Positions 1-11,472 of a stretch of DNA of 64,000 nt are shown here, piece after piece. The DNA is from Torreya grandis (taxonomy: Eukaryota > Streptophyta > Pinopsida > Cupressales > Taxaceae): assembly GCA_037957365.1 (NCBI GenBank), contig JARHVA010004227.1:706001-770000 (forward strand), read 5' to 3'. The notes beneath the pieces are model-generated. The model searched no databases, was not told the DNA's origin, and saw only the letters and a list, made by a program, of their open reading frames with translations. Position numbers and translations under genes: made by a program. Numbering within the stretch: the stretch's first letter is position 1; every line of letters begins with the position of its first letter.

Positions 1-2174
1 ATGATTACCCAAGCCTCTTTTTCATTTAATATCCCATCTACCACCACTCCCCAAACTCCATCAAATGTCCCAACCAACAACCAAACACCTACCACCCCAA
101 CCAATACCTCCAATATTGGATCAACTTTGCCTCTCGTTACCTATACTCATTTTTTTGTGGGAGTATCTTCTACCCATACTTCTACCATTCCCCTTAGTTT
201 GACCAACCCACCAACTTCTACCCCACTTCAGAGTTTGGTAATCTGTGTACCTTAAACCCTCCTACCTATTAGCACTAGAGTTACCAACAACCAAATAGAA
301 CTTTCACACCCCCAAAAAAATCTATGTCCATTCTTCCATCCACCATCCCAATCATATCTCTAACCCAACCTATATCAGCTCCCCAACAAGTACCCATAAC
401 ATCTTACCCATATGTTTCCAACCCACAAGGATACATAGAACCTTCCACCTAACTGGTTGTGTCAATCAACCCTTATGTGGCACCATCCCAACCTCTTATG
501 ACCACTTACCAATATATGGCTTATTTAACACCTTCTACTACCTATCCATACATTATTTCCACCCAACCTCAACAAAATTTATTGCCTAATTATCCAGCTT
601 CCCAACCTCAAATAGATTTGGTCAAAATATTAATCAACAAAATGGCCAACCTCAAGTCATCTATCTCTAGGTCCCATAAATTTTTATCCTATAATCAAAT
701 CTATAATGAACCCATCCATCCGTCTGTCCCTATCCATGCTTATCCTCCTCAATGGGAATTACCTATGTTTTCTAAGTTCTAAGGTAAGGAGGACCCCCAA
801 AAAAAATTGAGAGCATTTCATCCTTCTTGCTACTTGATCACATATGATGATGCTCTCATCCTTCATACCTTCCCCATGTCTTTATCTAGACTCACCTTAG
901 ATTGGTATAGTGACCTTACCAATCACTCCTTTTCATTCTCCTAACTTACCCAAATCTTTAAAACACTTTTCAATAAATATAACTAAAAAGGTTTCTATTA
1001 CCAACCTTTATTCTATCAGGCAATTTAATGATGAATCAATTACTAACTTCATAGCCAAATGGACAGGTCTCATCAACCAACTTTCTTTTCCATTACAACA
1101 ACATGATTGGATTGAGCTCTTCTCTCAGGGTTGTGCCAAACATATTTCCCCCACTCTTCAAGTTCAAACTTTTAGAACTTTTGATGAGGCATTTATCATG
1201 GCACTAAACTTGAAAATTAATCCATTGATGAAGGGAAATTAAATCTTTGAAAAAATAATTCTAGCTTTAAGTACAATGACCCTCCCTCCACCAAAACCAC
1301 TAACCAATCCAACCATCCCAATACTAGGACAAAATCATCCTCAAACTTAGTTTTCCTAAAATCTACTCCACCTCTAACTATCAACCAACCCCATCAAACC
1401 AATTCCTCCAACCCTTCCTACCAACAAAATTAAAACTTAAGTTGAGCCCCTCTAAAACAATATAATCCCATAGGGGAATCTTATGCATCAGTTTTGGATA
1501 AATTACTCAAAGCTAACTTTATCCAACTTCCACCTATCAAACCACCTTAATAATTTGATGCTTCTCACCCCATGCCTAGTTGGTATAATGAGAATGACCA
1601 TTATGCCTTCCACTAAGTTATTGGGCATCACATCAACAGATGCAATACCTTTAAAAGTCTAGTCCAAAGCTTAATTAATAGTGGAGAACTTACATTTGGT
1701 AATCCCAATGCACTTCCTAATCAGTCCATTAACATATTCTACAAACCTTTTCCTAATCATGATCCTTCCACCCATCACTCTGACAACCAACTAGAATCAT
1801 CCCACTCTCGTGAGGCACATACCATCAACATTATTACTAGTGAGCCCATTGTTGGGGAGACCACTATCACAACTACTTCCTGCTCCATTTCATTTATGAA
1901 AGTAGTAGACTTACCTCTTATTCCTTTATATACCCAAACAAAGGAATGAATTACCCCTCTCTCTCCACTTGATGTGACCTTAACGCCATCTACCTCTCCT
2001 TTGATGGAAACACCAAAGGAGACAACCTTTGCTTGAGCTATTTCTTCTTCTTCTAATCCACCCATTGAAGTGGTAAAACTACCCTCCATTCCTTTGGATA
2101 CCTAAATAAATGAAGCAACCATGTTCATTCTTTCACTTGAGGATACTAAACCTACCTCCCCTATTATGAAACCA
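1..2174 (+). pseudogene. gag: Element C gag, 5' part (capsid region and first zinc knuckle)
   Basis: Conceptual translation is collinear with the intact gag of element E (42627-46478). Matching blocks are a Pro/Thr/Ser-rich N-terminal region, the block around NEPIHPSVP (about 710-735), the retrotrans_gag capsid core (about 740-1240, with a DLYSIRQF-like block near 1000-1025), and a module ending in a decayed zinc knuckle near 1600-1640. The knuckle has lost its first Cys (Tyr in its place) but keeps the two His and the last Cys. Many stops and frameshifts are present; the longest open stretch is about 110 codons (910-1242). Gag would form the virus-like particle. The true start codon is left of the window. 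The 3' end is cut by element B. Confidence 0.85.
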
Positions 2175-3315
2175 TGTTGTAGTTAAAGTTTGTCACTTAA
2201 GTAGGCATGACACTCAATAATGTGTGCAACTTTGATTATTAGGTATTTTTAAGGTCAAGGGAATTAAGTGTAGTGGGAACAAGGTTTGGTACATAACATT
2301 TAAGCACACTAATGCACTATCTTTGGTTTTATGTAAGGCATGAACCTTATGTTCTCACCCAAAGCATGATAGTGAATGGACCAGGTCCTTGTTGGGTTAG
2401 TTGCATCATGTTAGTATCTAGGGGATTATATAGGGTTTAAGGAGTTCATGGGGTAGTCTAGTGTAAGCTTAAATAGAGGAGGGTCAGAGACTTATCAGGG
2501 TATATAGGCCAAGGGGTCCACATGGGGGTGTCAATTCATCTTGAGGTTGTTAGTTGGTATTATGTTTAGCATGAGAGATATTCATAGTGGTTAAGAGAGA
2601 TAAGTGGCATGAAGGCACCACTTATTACCAGGGTGGGATCCTAACTCATCAATAAACTCTATACGGAATAACATCACAACCATTTTACAAAAATTTATCA
2701 TAAAGCAATAGTAACTTATATTCATTCATTGATGTCTTACTCTGTTATAATAACCAGTAACAACCTTTTCTAATTGATTCTAATTCTACTTATACCAAAT
2801 TCTCATAGATGAGTGTGGTTTACACTTACCATTTTTCATTCAAAGGGCTTACTCCTAATATCACTCCTAAATTTGTGAGGGATTTGTTACAAAACCCAAT
2901 CATAATATTCTACTCTTGAAGGTCACATTTAAATAGGCATTGGCCACCCCTCTTATTCATTGAATAGGCACATGTTGAAGGATGAATATGTGAGAGCTTG
3001 TCGACTCCATTATGCCATATAGGATAACTGGGTGTGTGTCAGGTTGTTGGTCATGGCAATTTGCCTAGTTACTCCACTAATTAAACCTTCATGCTCCTTC
3101 AGCCCTAAGCTACCAAGTGTATTACTAGTCAGGTATGCCTTGAGGCTTGTGATGTTCTTCAACCATTTGCTAGCTACCATGGGGACTCTAATATTTGATT
3201 TAGTCAGTGCCAAGGTGTACAAAAATGGGTCCTTCACTTCCTCCAAGGGTTTTCATGCTCTGAGATGTGTCTTAGCTAGCATGAGACCAATTCTTACTAA
3301 AATTGGGGCCCAACA
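2175..3315 (-). repeat. Element B 3' LTR
   Basis: Partner of the LTR at 27207-28348. It starts TGTTGTAG on the + strand and ends GGGGCCCAACA, against GGGGCCCTAACA in the partner (1 bp shorter). Short ORFs that occur in both copies are explained by LTR duplication, not by a gene. Because coding is on the - strand, this left copy is the 3' LTR. Confidence 0.9.
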
Positions 3316-3330
3316 TCACCCCATACAAAA
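3316..3330 (-). other. Element B polypurine tract
   Basis: On the - strand the bases just upstream of the 3' LTR read TTTTGTATGGGGTGA, followed directly by the LTR start TGTTGG. This is the expected place and composition for plus-strand priming. The core TATGGGGT is shared with the tract of element A (14060-14073), suggesting the two elements are related. Confidence 0.6.
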
Positions 3331-3705
3331 TTTCTAGTCTACCCCAAACTAGCCCTAAAGTGCCTTATGATAAGGCTAGAATCTGCCCGTTAAATGTATA
3401 ATAAATGACCTCATCTTACTCTTTATTTATATTCAGTTTGAATGCATTTTTTGACCTTTATTTTGATCTAATATTAGTTAGGATGTAATTTTCCATCTTT
3501 TGTTGATTGTGATTCTAACGTTTAAAAATCTCTGTAATTCTTAACAAGTGTTTTGTAAAATTCAAGTTTTGTAATAAAATAGGTCATCATGAGGCTAAAG
3601 AATAAATATGAAGTGGATTACATGTTTTCGAAAGCATTAGAATCAATACATCTTAGTTTTGAAACCCCACCATGCTATTACAAGTTTTGTCACATTTTTG
3701 AACTT

Positions 3706-3780
3706 AGTTCCAAAACTCTATATTTAGTTCCAAAATTATCTGAATCAATTCTAGTACTCCTGTAGATAAGCTCTGAAACT
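3706..3780 (+). repeat. Palindrome cluster in element A LTR (U3)
   Basis: Degenerate copies of the 12-bp palindrome AGTTCTAGAACT start at 3706, 3726, 3747 and 3769 (spacing 20, 21, 22 bp). Weaker copies lie at 3655 and 3683. The other LTR shows them at 14413, 14433, 14454 and 14476 with better-kept palindromes (for example AGCTCTAGAACT). The cluster lies about 235-310 bp upstream of the TATA box, a position that suits an enhancer. Function is inferred. Confidence 0.55.
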
Positions 3781-4015
3781 TTTGCAGTTAGACATGGAAC
3801 TGATAAGGATCTATTCCAAAAATTTGGTGATCTTTCAAATCAATGATCTTATTAATCAAGAGTAGACTTCTAATTTCCATACTTGTAGATCCAAAACATT
3901 TATCACACAGCTGAACATCCAGCCACATCTTAATTCAGCATCTATTCTGGGCATGATTTAGTTCCATCCTATCCATGAAAGAGTTACAGCCATCAATGCA
4001 CCACAAGAAGAAGAA

Positions 4016-4024
4016 TATATATAC
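4016..4024 (+). promoter_or_regulatory. TATA box of element A 5' LTR
   Basis: TATATATAC in an otherwise mixed-composition stretch, about 650 bp inside the LTR. It is conserved at 14723-14731 in the other LTR. It is the best candidate for the pol II promoter of the element. Confidence 0.5.
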
Positions 4025-4376
4025 AGAATTGGGAATTTAGGAGAAGGAATAATCGAAGAATAGAGGGATAAGGATATATTAGTACATTCTTGTAATACAA
4101 AACATTTTATCAATACAATAGCCATTTTTATTTTGAGAGAGAATTAAGTTGTTCAATCTTGTTTCTAGGCGGAGCAAGGGCCCACTCCTCCAAGAACTAG
4201 GATCTTCATTTTTGGTCGGTATTTATATTTTATTCTCAAAAGCAAATAGGTATCTATGCTAAAATTATAAATGCTTCCAACTCCTTAAAGTTAAAATTTG
4301 CTGTAGATTTGTCCCTATGGGTGTTCTAGATTAAATTCTCATTTCTTTGCAATCATTTTCCAAGCATTATAAATAG

Positions 4377-4597
4377 TGTGTTTATTTATACCAATCTATT
4401 TCATTCTACAAAAGTGTGTTTATTTCCAACAATCTATTTCATTCTGCAAATGTGTGTTTATTTCCAGCAATCTATTTCATTCTGCAAATATGTGTTTATT
4501 TCCAGAAATCTATTTCATTCTACAAAAGTGTGTTTACATCTAACAAATTCATTTCTACAAAGTGTGTTTACTTTTAGTAGATTTTCATATTTTGATT
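4377..4597 (+). repeat. 38-bp tandem repeat in element A LTR
   Basis: Units start at 4377, 4415, 4453, 4491, 4529 and 4563 (period 38, last step 34). Each opens with TGTGTTTA and contains a variant of CAATCTATTTCATTC. The other LTR has the same array from 15084 to about 15260. It is part of the LTR body downstream of the TATA box; short ORFs across it are repeat artefacts. Confidence 0.85.
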
Positions 4598-4793
4598 CCA
4601 ATAAGGTTTTAACCAAAGAAGTCCTTAAGACATTAAAAATCCCCCAAAAAAAAAGAAAAATACAAATACCTACAATCAATTACTAAATCATTAAGATTCT
4701 TCTTGTTGCATATAGCTTTAGACACATCCCTGGTTAAATATGACATCAATAAAAAGCTGATTAAATGAAGGGAATAACGACACCCATCAATTT

Positions 4794-4811
4794 TGGCACC
4801 ATTGCCGAAGA
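4794..4811 (+). other. Element A primer-binding site (tRNA-Asp type)
   Basis: TGGCACCATTGCCGAAGA lies 4 bp after the LTR end. It matches the complement of the plant tRNA-Asp 3' end (TGGCGCCGTTGCCGGGGA, from memory of the family) at 14 of 18 positions. All four differences are G to A, the change expected from decay of methylated cytosines on the other strand. Confidence 0.75.
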
Positions 4812-4908
4812 TCCACTAGTTGGAATTTTCTAATTAGGTGTTAACAAGAGCAACAATCATACATTTTGTAATTATAGAAATTTTCCCTAAAAATTTATCA
4901 CAAAATTT

Positions 4909-6580
4909 ATGAGGAGACCATTGACTCCAAGGGTAGATTTCTCCCCAAAATATCTGAACAAAAATTTCTATCATCCTCTAGTTTAAATAAGGAAGTTGAG
5001 CAAGAATTGGAGGCACCATTATCTCCTACAAGACAAGAAGCAAAATTGCCATCTTTGGAATTTTTGGATCAGTCACCAGAAGCAAGTAGAAATTTAGGGA
5101 GGAGGATTATTTCTCAAAACCCATTGAGGGAAAGTTTTGATTCTCAGTTGAGTAGTCAACCTCCTACTCCTGAAATTTCACCATCCCCAAAGCAAACCAT
5201 ATACCACATTGACTAGGAAAAGGGACTAGAAAATACTAGAGAGATGGCATAAGAAGCTAGAAGAGAACCTGAGTGAACCTTTACCTATACCATTTAGATA
5301 TAGGATGATGAAACCACTATGAATAACATTTCACCTACACACTTGCCTACATTTAGAGGAATGTCATCTGAGGATCCTGACTAATTTTTGTTTGAGTTTA
5401 AAGTACTATGTCAGACTTATGATTACAAGACAGATAATTAAAAACTCAAGTTATTTCCATCTACCCTGAAGGATGCAGCAATGAGTTGGTTTATGGGATT
5501 AACATCTAATTCTATTACCAATTGGGAACAAATGGAAACTATCTTCCTAGACAAATATCAAGATTATTGTAGAGGAAGAAATTGAAAGGAAGAATTTTTC
5601 AAAATTAAATAGGAAGAAGATGAAAATATGGAAGATTATTTGGAGAGATTCCTCTTTGTGAGTAAAATATGTGGATTTGTACTTCAAGAAGATTTAATTA
5701 AAACCATTTTTCTCAAAGGTCTAGATGATGAATCTAGGGAAACCCTTGATTTAATTGGTGGGGGAAACATTGATCAATTAAGAATGGATGAAATCATAGA
5801 ATTTTGTAGAAACTATTCAAGGACAAGGGGTGGACCTAGAAAGGAAAAAATGGTTAAAAATTTGAATCCAGATATGAACAAATTGATGGATGAATTAGCA
5901 AACTTTAAAATAGATGTATTAGTTCAATTAACCTCTACCATGGATGGATTGCAAGTTAAAGCAAATGCCCAAATTGAACCACTAGCCATGTATTGTCCTA
6001 GATACAGGAAGAAGCATGAAATAAAGGAATGTCCTTTAGATAAAATAGAAGTATGTCTTGTCTATGAATCTAAAGAACATGTTACTCATGCTTGTTCTCT
6101 TCTTTCACTCATAAAAAATTAGTTCAAACAAACCAATACATCATCCACCATAGAAGAATTGAATTTTGTTCAAAGACAACCCAACCAAGGAAAATTTATG
6201 CCAAGACCAGCTCCTAATCCTTGGATAATGCCATGGGCAGCTCAAATAGTACCACAAAGTTGGGGATAGCCACCTCGGACCCCTCAACAAACATGGCATC
6301 CTCAAGATTGGGTAAGTCAATCTTGGTATACTCAAGGACATCAGCAACCTTGGGCTGGTCAAGGAAATGCTTATGCTTGGCCAAAACCTAGATGTGGCCC
6401 TAGTAATTATGTGTAAGGTAAAACATATCCAAATCAGAATCAACAAGCCATAAAGGGATCTCCAACACAAAATCCACAGGCTGAAAATATAGTCTAAACA
6501 CAAATGCCAGCACAACTAGTAGCAAACCCAAGAAACAAACAAATAACTCCTATATATGAAATAGAACCAAAAAAATAGTT
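4909..6580 (+). pseudogene. gag: Element A gag
   Basis: Likely start is the ATG at 4909 (translation opens MRRPLTPRVDF); frames then shift several times. The capsid core (about 5316-5850) reads LPTFRGMSSEDPD, then a WFMGL block and LDKYQDYCRGRN, then the block MEDYLERF. Two decayed zinc knuckles follow (about 5990-6110); the first keeps CPRYRKKHEIKEC, with a Tyr in place of its second Cys. A Gln/Pro/Trp-rich tail follows to about 6580. Open stretches at 5007-5216 and 5628-6122 are parts of this gene. It is a plant gypsy gag; at least eight in-frame stops rule out function. Confidence 0.85.
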
Positions 6581-6949
6581 GATCTAAATGCAATGGATTG
6601 TAAAAACATTCAAACCAAATTTGGAAAAATAGTTAGCAGTCCACATGTTATAATCACTAAGATGACAGAAGAAGCTATGACCCCTAGTCTGGCTGCACCT
6701 AAGGAAGATGAAAAAGAAAAAGATAAGGAACCAGAAAGAAATTCTACTAAGATTCCATTTCCAAAAATATTTAAAGAAGCCATAGAAATCAAGGAATCTA
6801 AATTGGTGTAGGAACTAATAAAATTGAATATTGAAATACCCTTATCACAAGCAATTAAGGATATTCTAGAGTTGAACAAGTTAATCAAACTGTTATGTTT
6901 TAAAAAAAATTAGAAGAAAGAAGCAGTACCCCAAGACTATTCAGGTAGA

Positions 6950-7400
6950 TGGGAAACTTGTTGATTTATTAGCAGGGAAACTCCTACTTCCTAAATATGG
7001 AGATCCTGGAAGCCCTGCTATTTTTCTCTCTATCGGCAATAAATATATACATAATGTTTTGATTGATTTGGGAACATCTATCAATGTAATGATAGTGGAA
7101 ACTTTGAAAACATTACCATTAATAGGCATACAACCTACTAACACCATATTGTAGATGGCAAATCAGTCTATAGCAAAACCAGGAGTTATTGAAGATGTGG
7201 TAGTAATGGTGGAATCATGGGATTATCCAGTCAACTTCCTTATATTGCAACAAAAAAGTAAAACACTTGGTTATCTCATTATTTTGGGGAGACCATGGTT
7301 AGCTATAGTTGATGCCTTAATTGATTGCAGGTCAGGTGATATGACTATTTCAAATGGTAAGAATTCTAAGCAAATTTCATTATATCCCTCTACACGACCT
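6950..7400 (+). pseudogene. Element A pol: aspartic protease
   Basis: The active-site segment reads VLIDLGTSINVM near 7050-7090; it corresponds to the DLGAS motif of this retroelement family. The flap/helix block LGRPWLAIVDALIDCRSGD (about 7285-7340) is typical of plant gypsy proteases. The enzyme would cleave the Gag-Pol polyprotein inside the particle. A stop at 7153-7155 and a frameshift before 6950 separate it from gag. The acidic linker to the RT runs to about 7940. Confidence 0.85.
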
Positions 7401-7946
7401 TCTATTGATAATCAAGAGAAATTATGGGTTGATAATCTTGATATTAATGATAAAAATTTGTCTTCTTTAGATATGATAACATTGCAGGATCATGTTCAAG
7501 AAATAGAAGATATGGTTAATCCTTCATTGAATGAACATCAATTGTCATTGGAGCAGTCAGGATTAGTTATAGAACCTACAAAATTTGTTCTAGAACCACA
7601 CCAACAACAGTTCCCTACAAATGAAGATAATTTCACTCTAGAGGAATGAGATTTCTCTTGGGGAGAGGAAAGATCTGTAGCTTCAGCTTTACAAATATCA
7701 GGAGATGATGATGAATTTCTAGAAAATAGCAGTAATGAGGAATTTGACCTACAACAAGATAAGTATCATAACTCTTCTTGTTGTCCTTTGTCTAACATTC
7801 TATCTCAAGGAACTTTCAGAGATGTTGCTACATATCATATGTTGTTACCACATGCCTGTCCACTAAACACCTTAATGGAACCCTTTCAATAAATCAATTC
7901 ATCATATACTGAAACCAAACATGTTGAGATTCAACCAAGAAATTTT

Positions 7947-9494
7947 TTGAATATTAATAGCTGGTTAAAGAATGATGAAGAAGCCAAACTATTTGATGTT
8001 CTAAAGAATCATACTAAATATTTTACTTGGGACTATAGAGACATGAAGGAAATTCACCCAAGTATTTGCACCCATCACATTTATACTAAAAACATTAGAC
8101 TAGTTAGGCAACCTCAGAGAAGGATTAATCCAACCTTAAGGGATATAGTCAAACAAGAAATTGAAAAACTATTACAAGTAGGTTTTATCTTCCCTATCTC
8201 AAATAGCCAGTGGGTGTCTCCTCTTGTAATTTTCCCTAAAAAGAATGGAAAATGGAGAATTTGTGTTGACTATAGGGAACTGAACAAAGCCACCTTGAGA
8301 AATTATTTTCCCTTACCATTCATAGATCAAGTCTTAAACAACCTTTCAAGTAAATAGTACTTTTCCTTCTTGGATGGATTTAGTGCATACAATAAAATCA
8401 AAGTTGCTACTAAGGATCAGGACAAAACTACATTTACTTGTCTATGGGGTATATTTGTTTACAGGGTATTGCCATTTCAACTATGTAATGCTCCAGCAAC
8501 TTTTTAAAGCATTGTATTAGAAATTTTTGTAGACCTAACAAGTGACTGTGTAGAGATATACATGGATGACTTTACTTTGCATGGAGATACATTTGATGAT
8601 GCCTTGAAAATTTTGCACAGAGTATTAACAAGATGTGAACAACATCACTTGTCTCTTAGTCATGAGAAATTTCTGATGATGGTTGATGAAGGGATCATAT
8701 TAGGACACCATATTTCAAAAAGATGAATTCAGGTTGACCAAAACAAAATCAAGATTATTTTAGACTTGCCTATTCCTCAAACCCCCACAGATATCAAGTC
8801 ATTTTTAGGGCATGCTAGATACTATAGGAGGTTTATCAAGGATTTTAGTAAAATTGTTGCCCCCATGTTTAATTTGCTTACCAAGGACTGTGAATTTCTT
8901 TGGGATGAAAAGTGTCAACATGATTTTGAAGAAATTAAAGAGAAATTATTAATTGCCCCAATATTGAAAGGACCTAATTGGGAAAAACATTTTCACATCC
9001 AAATTGATGCCTCAAATAACTCAATTGGTGCAGTTTTGCGATAGAAAGATGAAGAAGGAAGAATGTATTCTATTTACTATCTTAGTAAAAATCTTACTCC
9101 CACTAAAAGAAATTACACTACCACTGAAAAAGAATTTATGGCTGTGATCTATGAAATCAATAAATTTAGACATTACATTACAGGGTATAAAATATTTGTA
9201 CATACAGATCACTCAGTAATTAAATATTTAATGAAAAAACCAGTGGTTGGAGGTAGAATAATTAGATGGTTATTACTTCTACAAGAATTTTATATTACCA
9301 TTATGCACAATCCAGGCAAATCTAATGTGGTAGCTGATTTCTTGTTAAGACTGACCACTACAGGGGAGCAGGATCTAGTCAAGGACAACTTTTCAGATGA
9401 ACAATTGTTTGTTATTTCAGCTGATACACCATGGTTTGCTGACATGGAAAATTATCTTTCAATAGGGAAGTTTCCTCCTTTCACTAAAAAATAA
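7947..9494 (+). pseudogene. Element A pol: reverse transcriptase and RNase H
   Basis: RT fingers and palm: VKQEIEKLLQVGFIFPI, then WVSPLVIFPKKNGKWRICVD, both before 8280. The catalytic YMDD is intact at about 8555-8570 within VEIYMDDFTLHGD. The connection and RNase H domains (about 8766-9380) include IQIDASNNSIGAVL, TEKEFMAV and the VHTDHSVIKYLM block. The Asp residues of RNase H in IDAS and TDHS are retained. In-frame stops, for example at about 8356 and 9044, break the frame. This is the best-preserved stretch of the element. Confidence 0.92.
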
Positions 9495-9579
9495 ATAAAT
9501 AATTTAATCAAAACTAGTGCACAGTTCAAATGGTTAAATGGAATGCTATTTAAATGTGGTCCTAATTTGGTTTTACGTA

Positions 9580-10700
9580 GGTGTGTAAGATAAGATAAAA
9601 TATTTGACATCCTCTGGGCATGTCATGATGAACTAAGTGGAGGAGACTATTAAGTGAAAATAATAGCTCACAAGATACTTGGCACTAGTTACTATTGGCC
9701 ATCTCTGTACAAAGATGTGAAGAGATATATCAGGCAATGTGATCCTTGTCAAAGGATGGGATAGCCAACTATTACCAATGAAATTCCACTGTAACCACAA
9801 ATAGTGATTGAACCATTTGAGAGATGGGGATTCAATTTTTTTGGACCCTTTAATCCTCCTTCATAGGGAAAATATCACATTCTTGTGTGTACTGATTATG
9901 TGATAAAGTAGGTAAAAGTGCAGGCTTTAACAAATGCCACTGAAGAAGTAGTTGTTGATTCCTTTGGCACAGAATTATGGTAAAGTTTAGAGCACCAAGA
10001 AGCTTAGTTTTAGAAAAGGGACCACAATTTATATCTAATATAATCCATGCTTTCACAATGTATTATCAGATCAATCATAGGAAGTCATCTCCCTATCACC
10101 CACAAGTAAATGGACAAGTTGAAGTAACAAATAGAGAATTGGAAAACATCCTAACTAAAACAGTTGAAGCCGAAAGAAGAGATTAGGTAAAAAGACTACT
10201 TGAAGCTGTCTAGGCTTACAATACAACTTGGAAAACCACAATAAGGTTTTCACCATATGAGTTAGTATATGGGAAAAAGCCCTTGTTGCCTATTGAGTTT
10301 GAACTACAGACATTGAGGGCAGCAACTAAGGTGGGAATTAAATTTTATGTAGCTCAAAAGGAGAGAATCGTTTAACTCAATGAGTTGGATGAATTAAAAA
10401 TGGAAGCACTTCACTAGACAGAGATAATCCAAGATCAAAGGAAGCAATGGCATGATTCATATATCAAGGAAAGGCAATTCAAAATAGGAGACTGGGCATT
10501 AATATTTGATTCTAAGCACCAACAATTCAAAGGCAAATTAAGAACCAGATGGTTGGGACCTTATCAGATCAAGCAAATATTTGACAATGGTTCTATCTAG
10601 TTACTTCTTAATAATGGTAGAAAAAGAATACTCTTGGTCAATGGACATAGGCTAAAACTTTATAGGAAGCCTCCTATTAAGGATGAATTCTTGAAGTAGC
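9580..10700 (+). pseudogene. Element A pol: integrase
   Basis: The N-terminal zinc-binding region keeps ACHDELSGGD, AHKILG and CDPCQRMG (9615-9770). In the catalytic core the first Asp is changed (GFNFFGPF instead of a ...DF.GP form, about 9830-9850). The usual SDNG-type second-Asp motif reads LEKGPQF (about 10005-10030). The Glu block GQVEVTNRELE is kept (about 10110-10140). The C-terminal end has KGKLRTRWLGPYQI and VNGHRLKLYRKP (10530-10670), typical of Athila-like plant elements. Several stops are present. Confidence 0.88.
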
Positions 10701-11472
10701 TTGAAGCAAACAAAGAATTTGATCATATGGGAGTACCCATTTCTTCCAAAATGATCAAATAATCAAATGAAAATATCCAAAATAAAGAGAAGAGGATGAA
10801 AACTAGTAAATGGCGTTCTCTTCCCAAAAAAAAATCTCAAAGATCAATTGAAAACTAGCAATGGCAGTTGATATTTTAAAATAAATGGCTATTCAAAATA
10901 AAAACTTCTTTGGAATTCTAATTATTTTCTAACCATTTTCTTTTTTTTACCTTTTAGGAATGATGAGTCATCATGATGGAGGGATTACATCATTAAGGAT
11001 GGTAATTATGTTTTTAACTTATTAAGGGTTAGATTAAAATTTCACATGTGTGCTTAGACTTGATTTAAAAAGATTATTATGATGAGTCATCTATTATACA
11101 TCATGATTAAATGTGTGAAATCATGAGAAGGATATTGATGATTGAATAAGTTGGTGGATAGTTATAAAGAATCATTATTATTATTATTGAATCGACAAAG
11201 TAAAAACTAGCTGCAAAAAAACTTCAAAAGAGATACAGTGAATTAAATCCATCAATTATATAGCTAAGTATAGTAGTTTCATAGCCAAATTCACTAGTTC
11301 TGTAGTTGAGTACAGTAATTCCATAACTGAATTCGCCAATTCAGTAACTAAATTCAATAATTTTTCAACCAAAGTCATCAGTTCCACTGATAAGAGAAGA
11401 AATATTTAGCTAACCTGTGTAAGATTAAATAAGAATGAATCATGGGGATTAAAAAAAATTCAAAACTATAGG
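10701..11472 (+). other. Element A spacer between pol and the 3' ORF
   Basis: About 770 bp without a supported gene. It is A-rich with short purine runs. It contains a repeated GATGAGTCATCATGAT-like string near 10960 and 11080 and the 21-bp periodic array at 11275-11396. It probably served as an untranslated spacer or as the leader of a spliced or internally started 3' ORF. Confidence 0.5.
11275..11396 (+). repeat. 21-bp periodic array with AGTT-N4-AACT half-sites
   Basis: Six units start at 11275, 11296, 11317, 11338, 11359 and 11380, an exact 21-bp period. Unit starts read AGTTTCATAGCC, AGTTCTGTAGTT, AATTCCATAACT, AATTCAGTAACT, AATTTTTCAACC and AGTTCCACTGAT. The AGTT...AACT half-sites match those of the palindrome cluster in the LTR of the same element. 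It lies in the pol to 3' ORF spacer. Confidence 0.7.

Larger units (their letters stand above)
3368..4789 (+). repeat. Element A 5' LTR
   Basis: 1422 bp, collinear with 14074-15458. It holds, in order, a cluster of AGTTCTAGAACT-like palindromes (3706-3780), a TATA box (4016-4024) and a 38-bp tandem repeat (4377 to about 4597) near its 3' end. It is followed after 4 bp by the primer-binding site. Confidence 0.92.

Noticed and set aside
3010..3337. Short ORFs on both strands, with a similar one at 28065-28346
   Set aside because: They fall in the two LTRs of element B; similarity is LTR similarity.
4378..4686. 102-codon ORF
   Set aside because: Runs through the 38-bp tandem repeat of the element A LTR; period and composition explain it.
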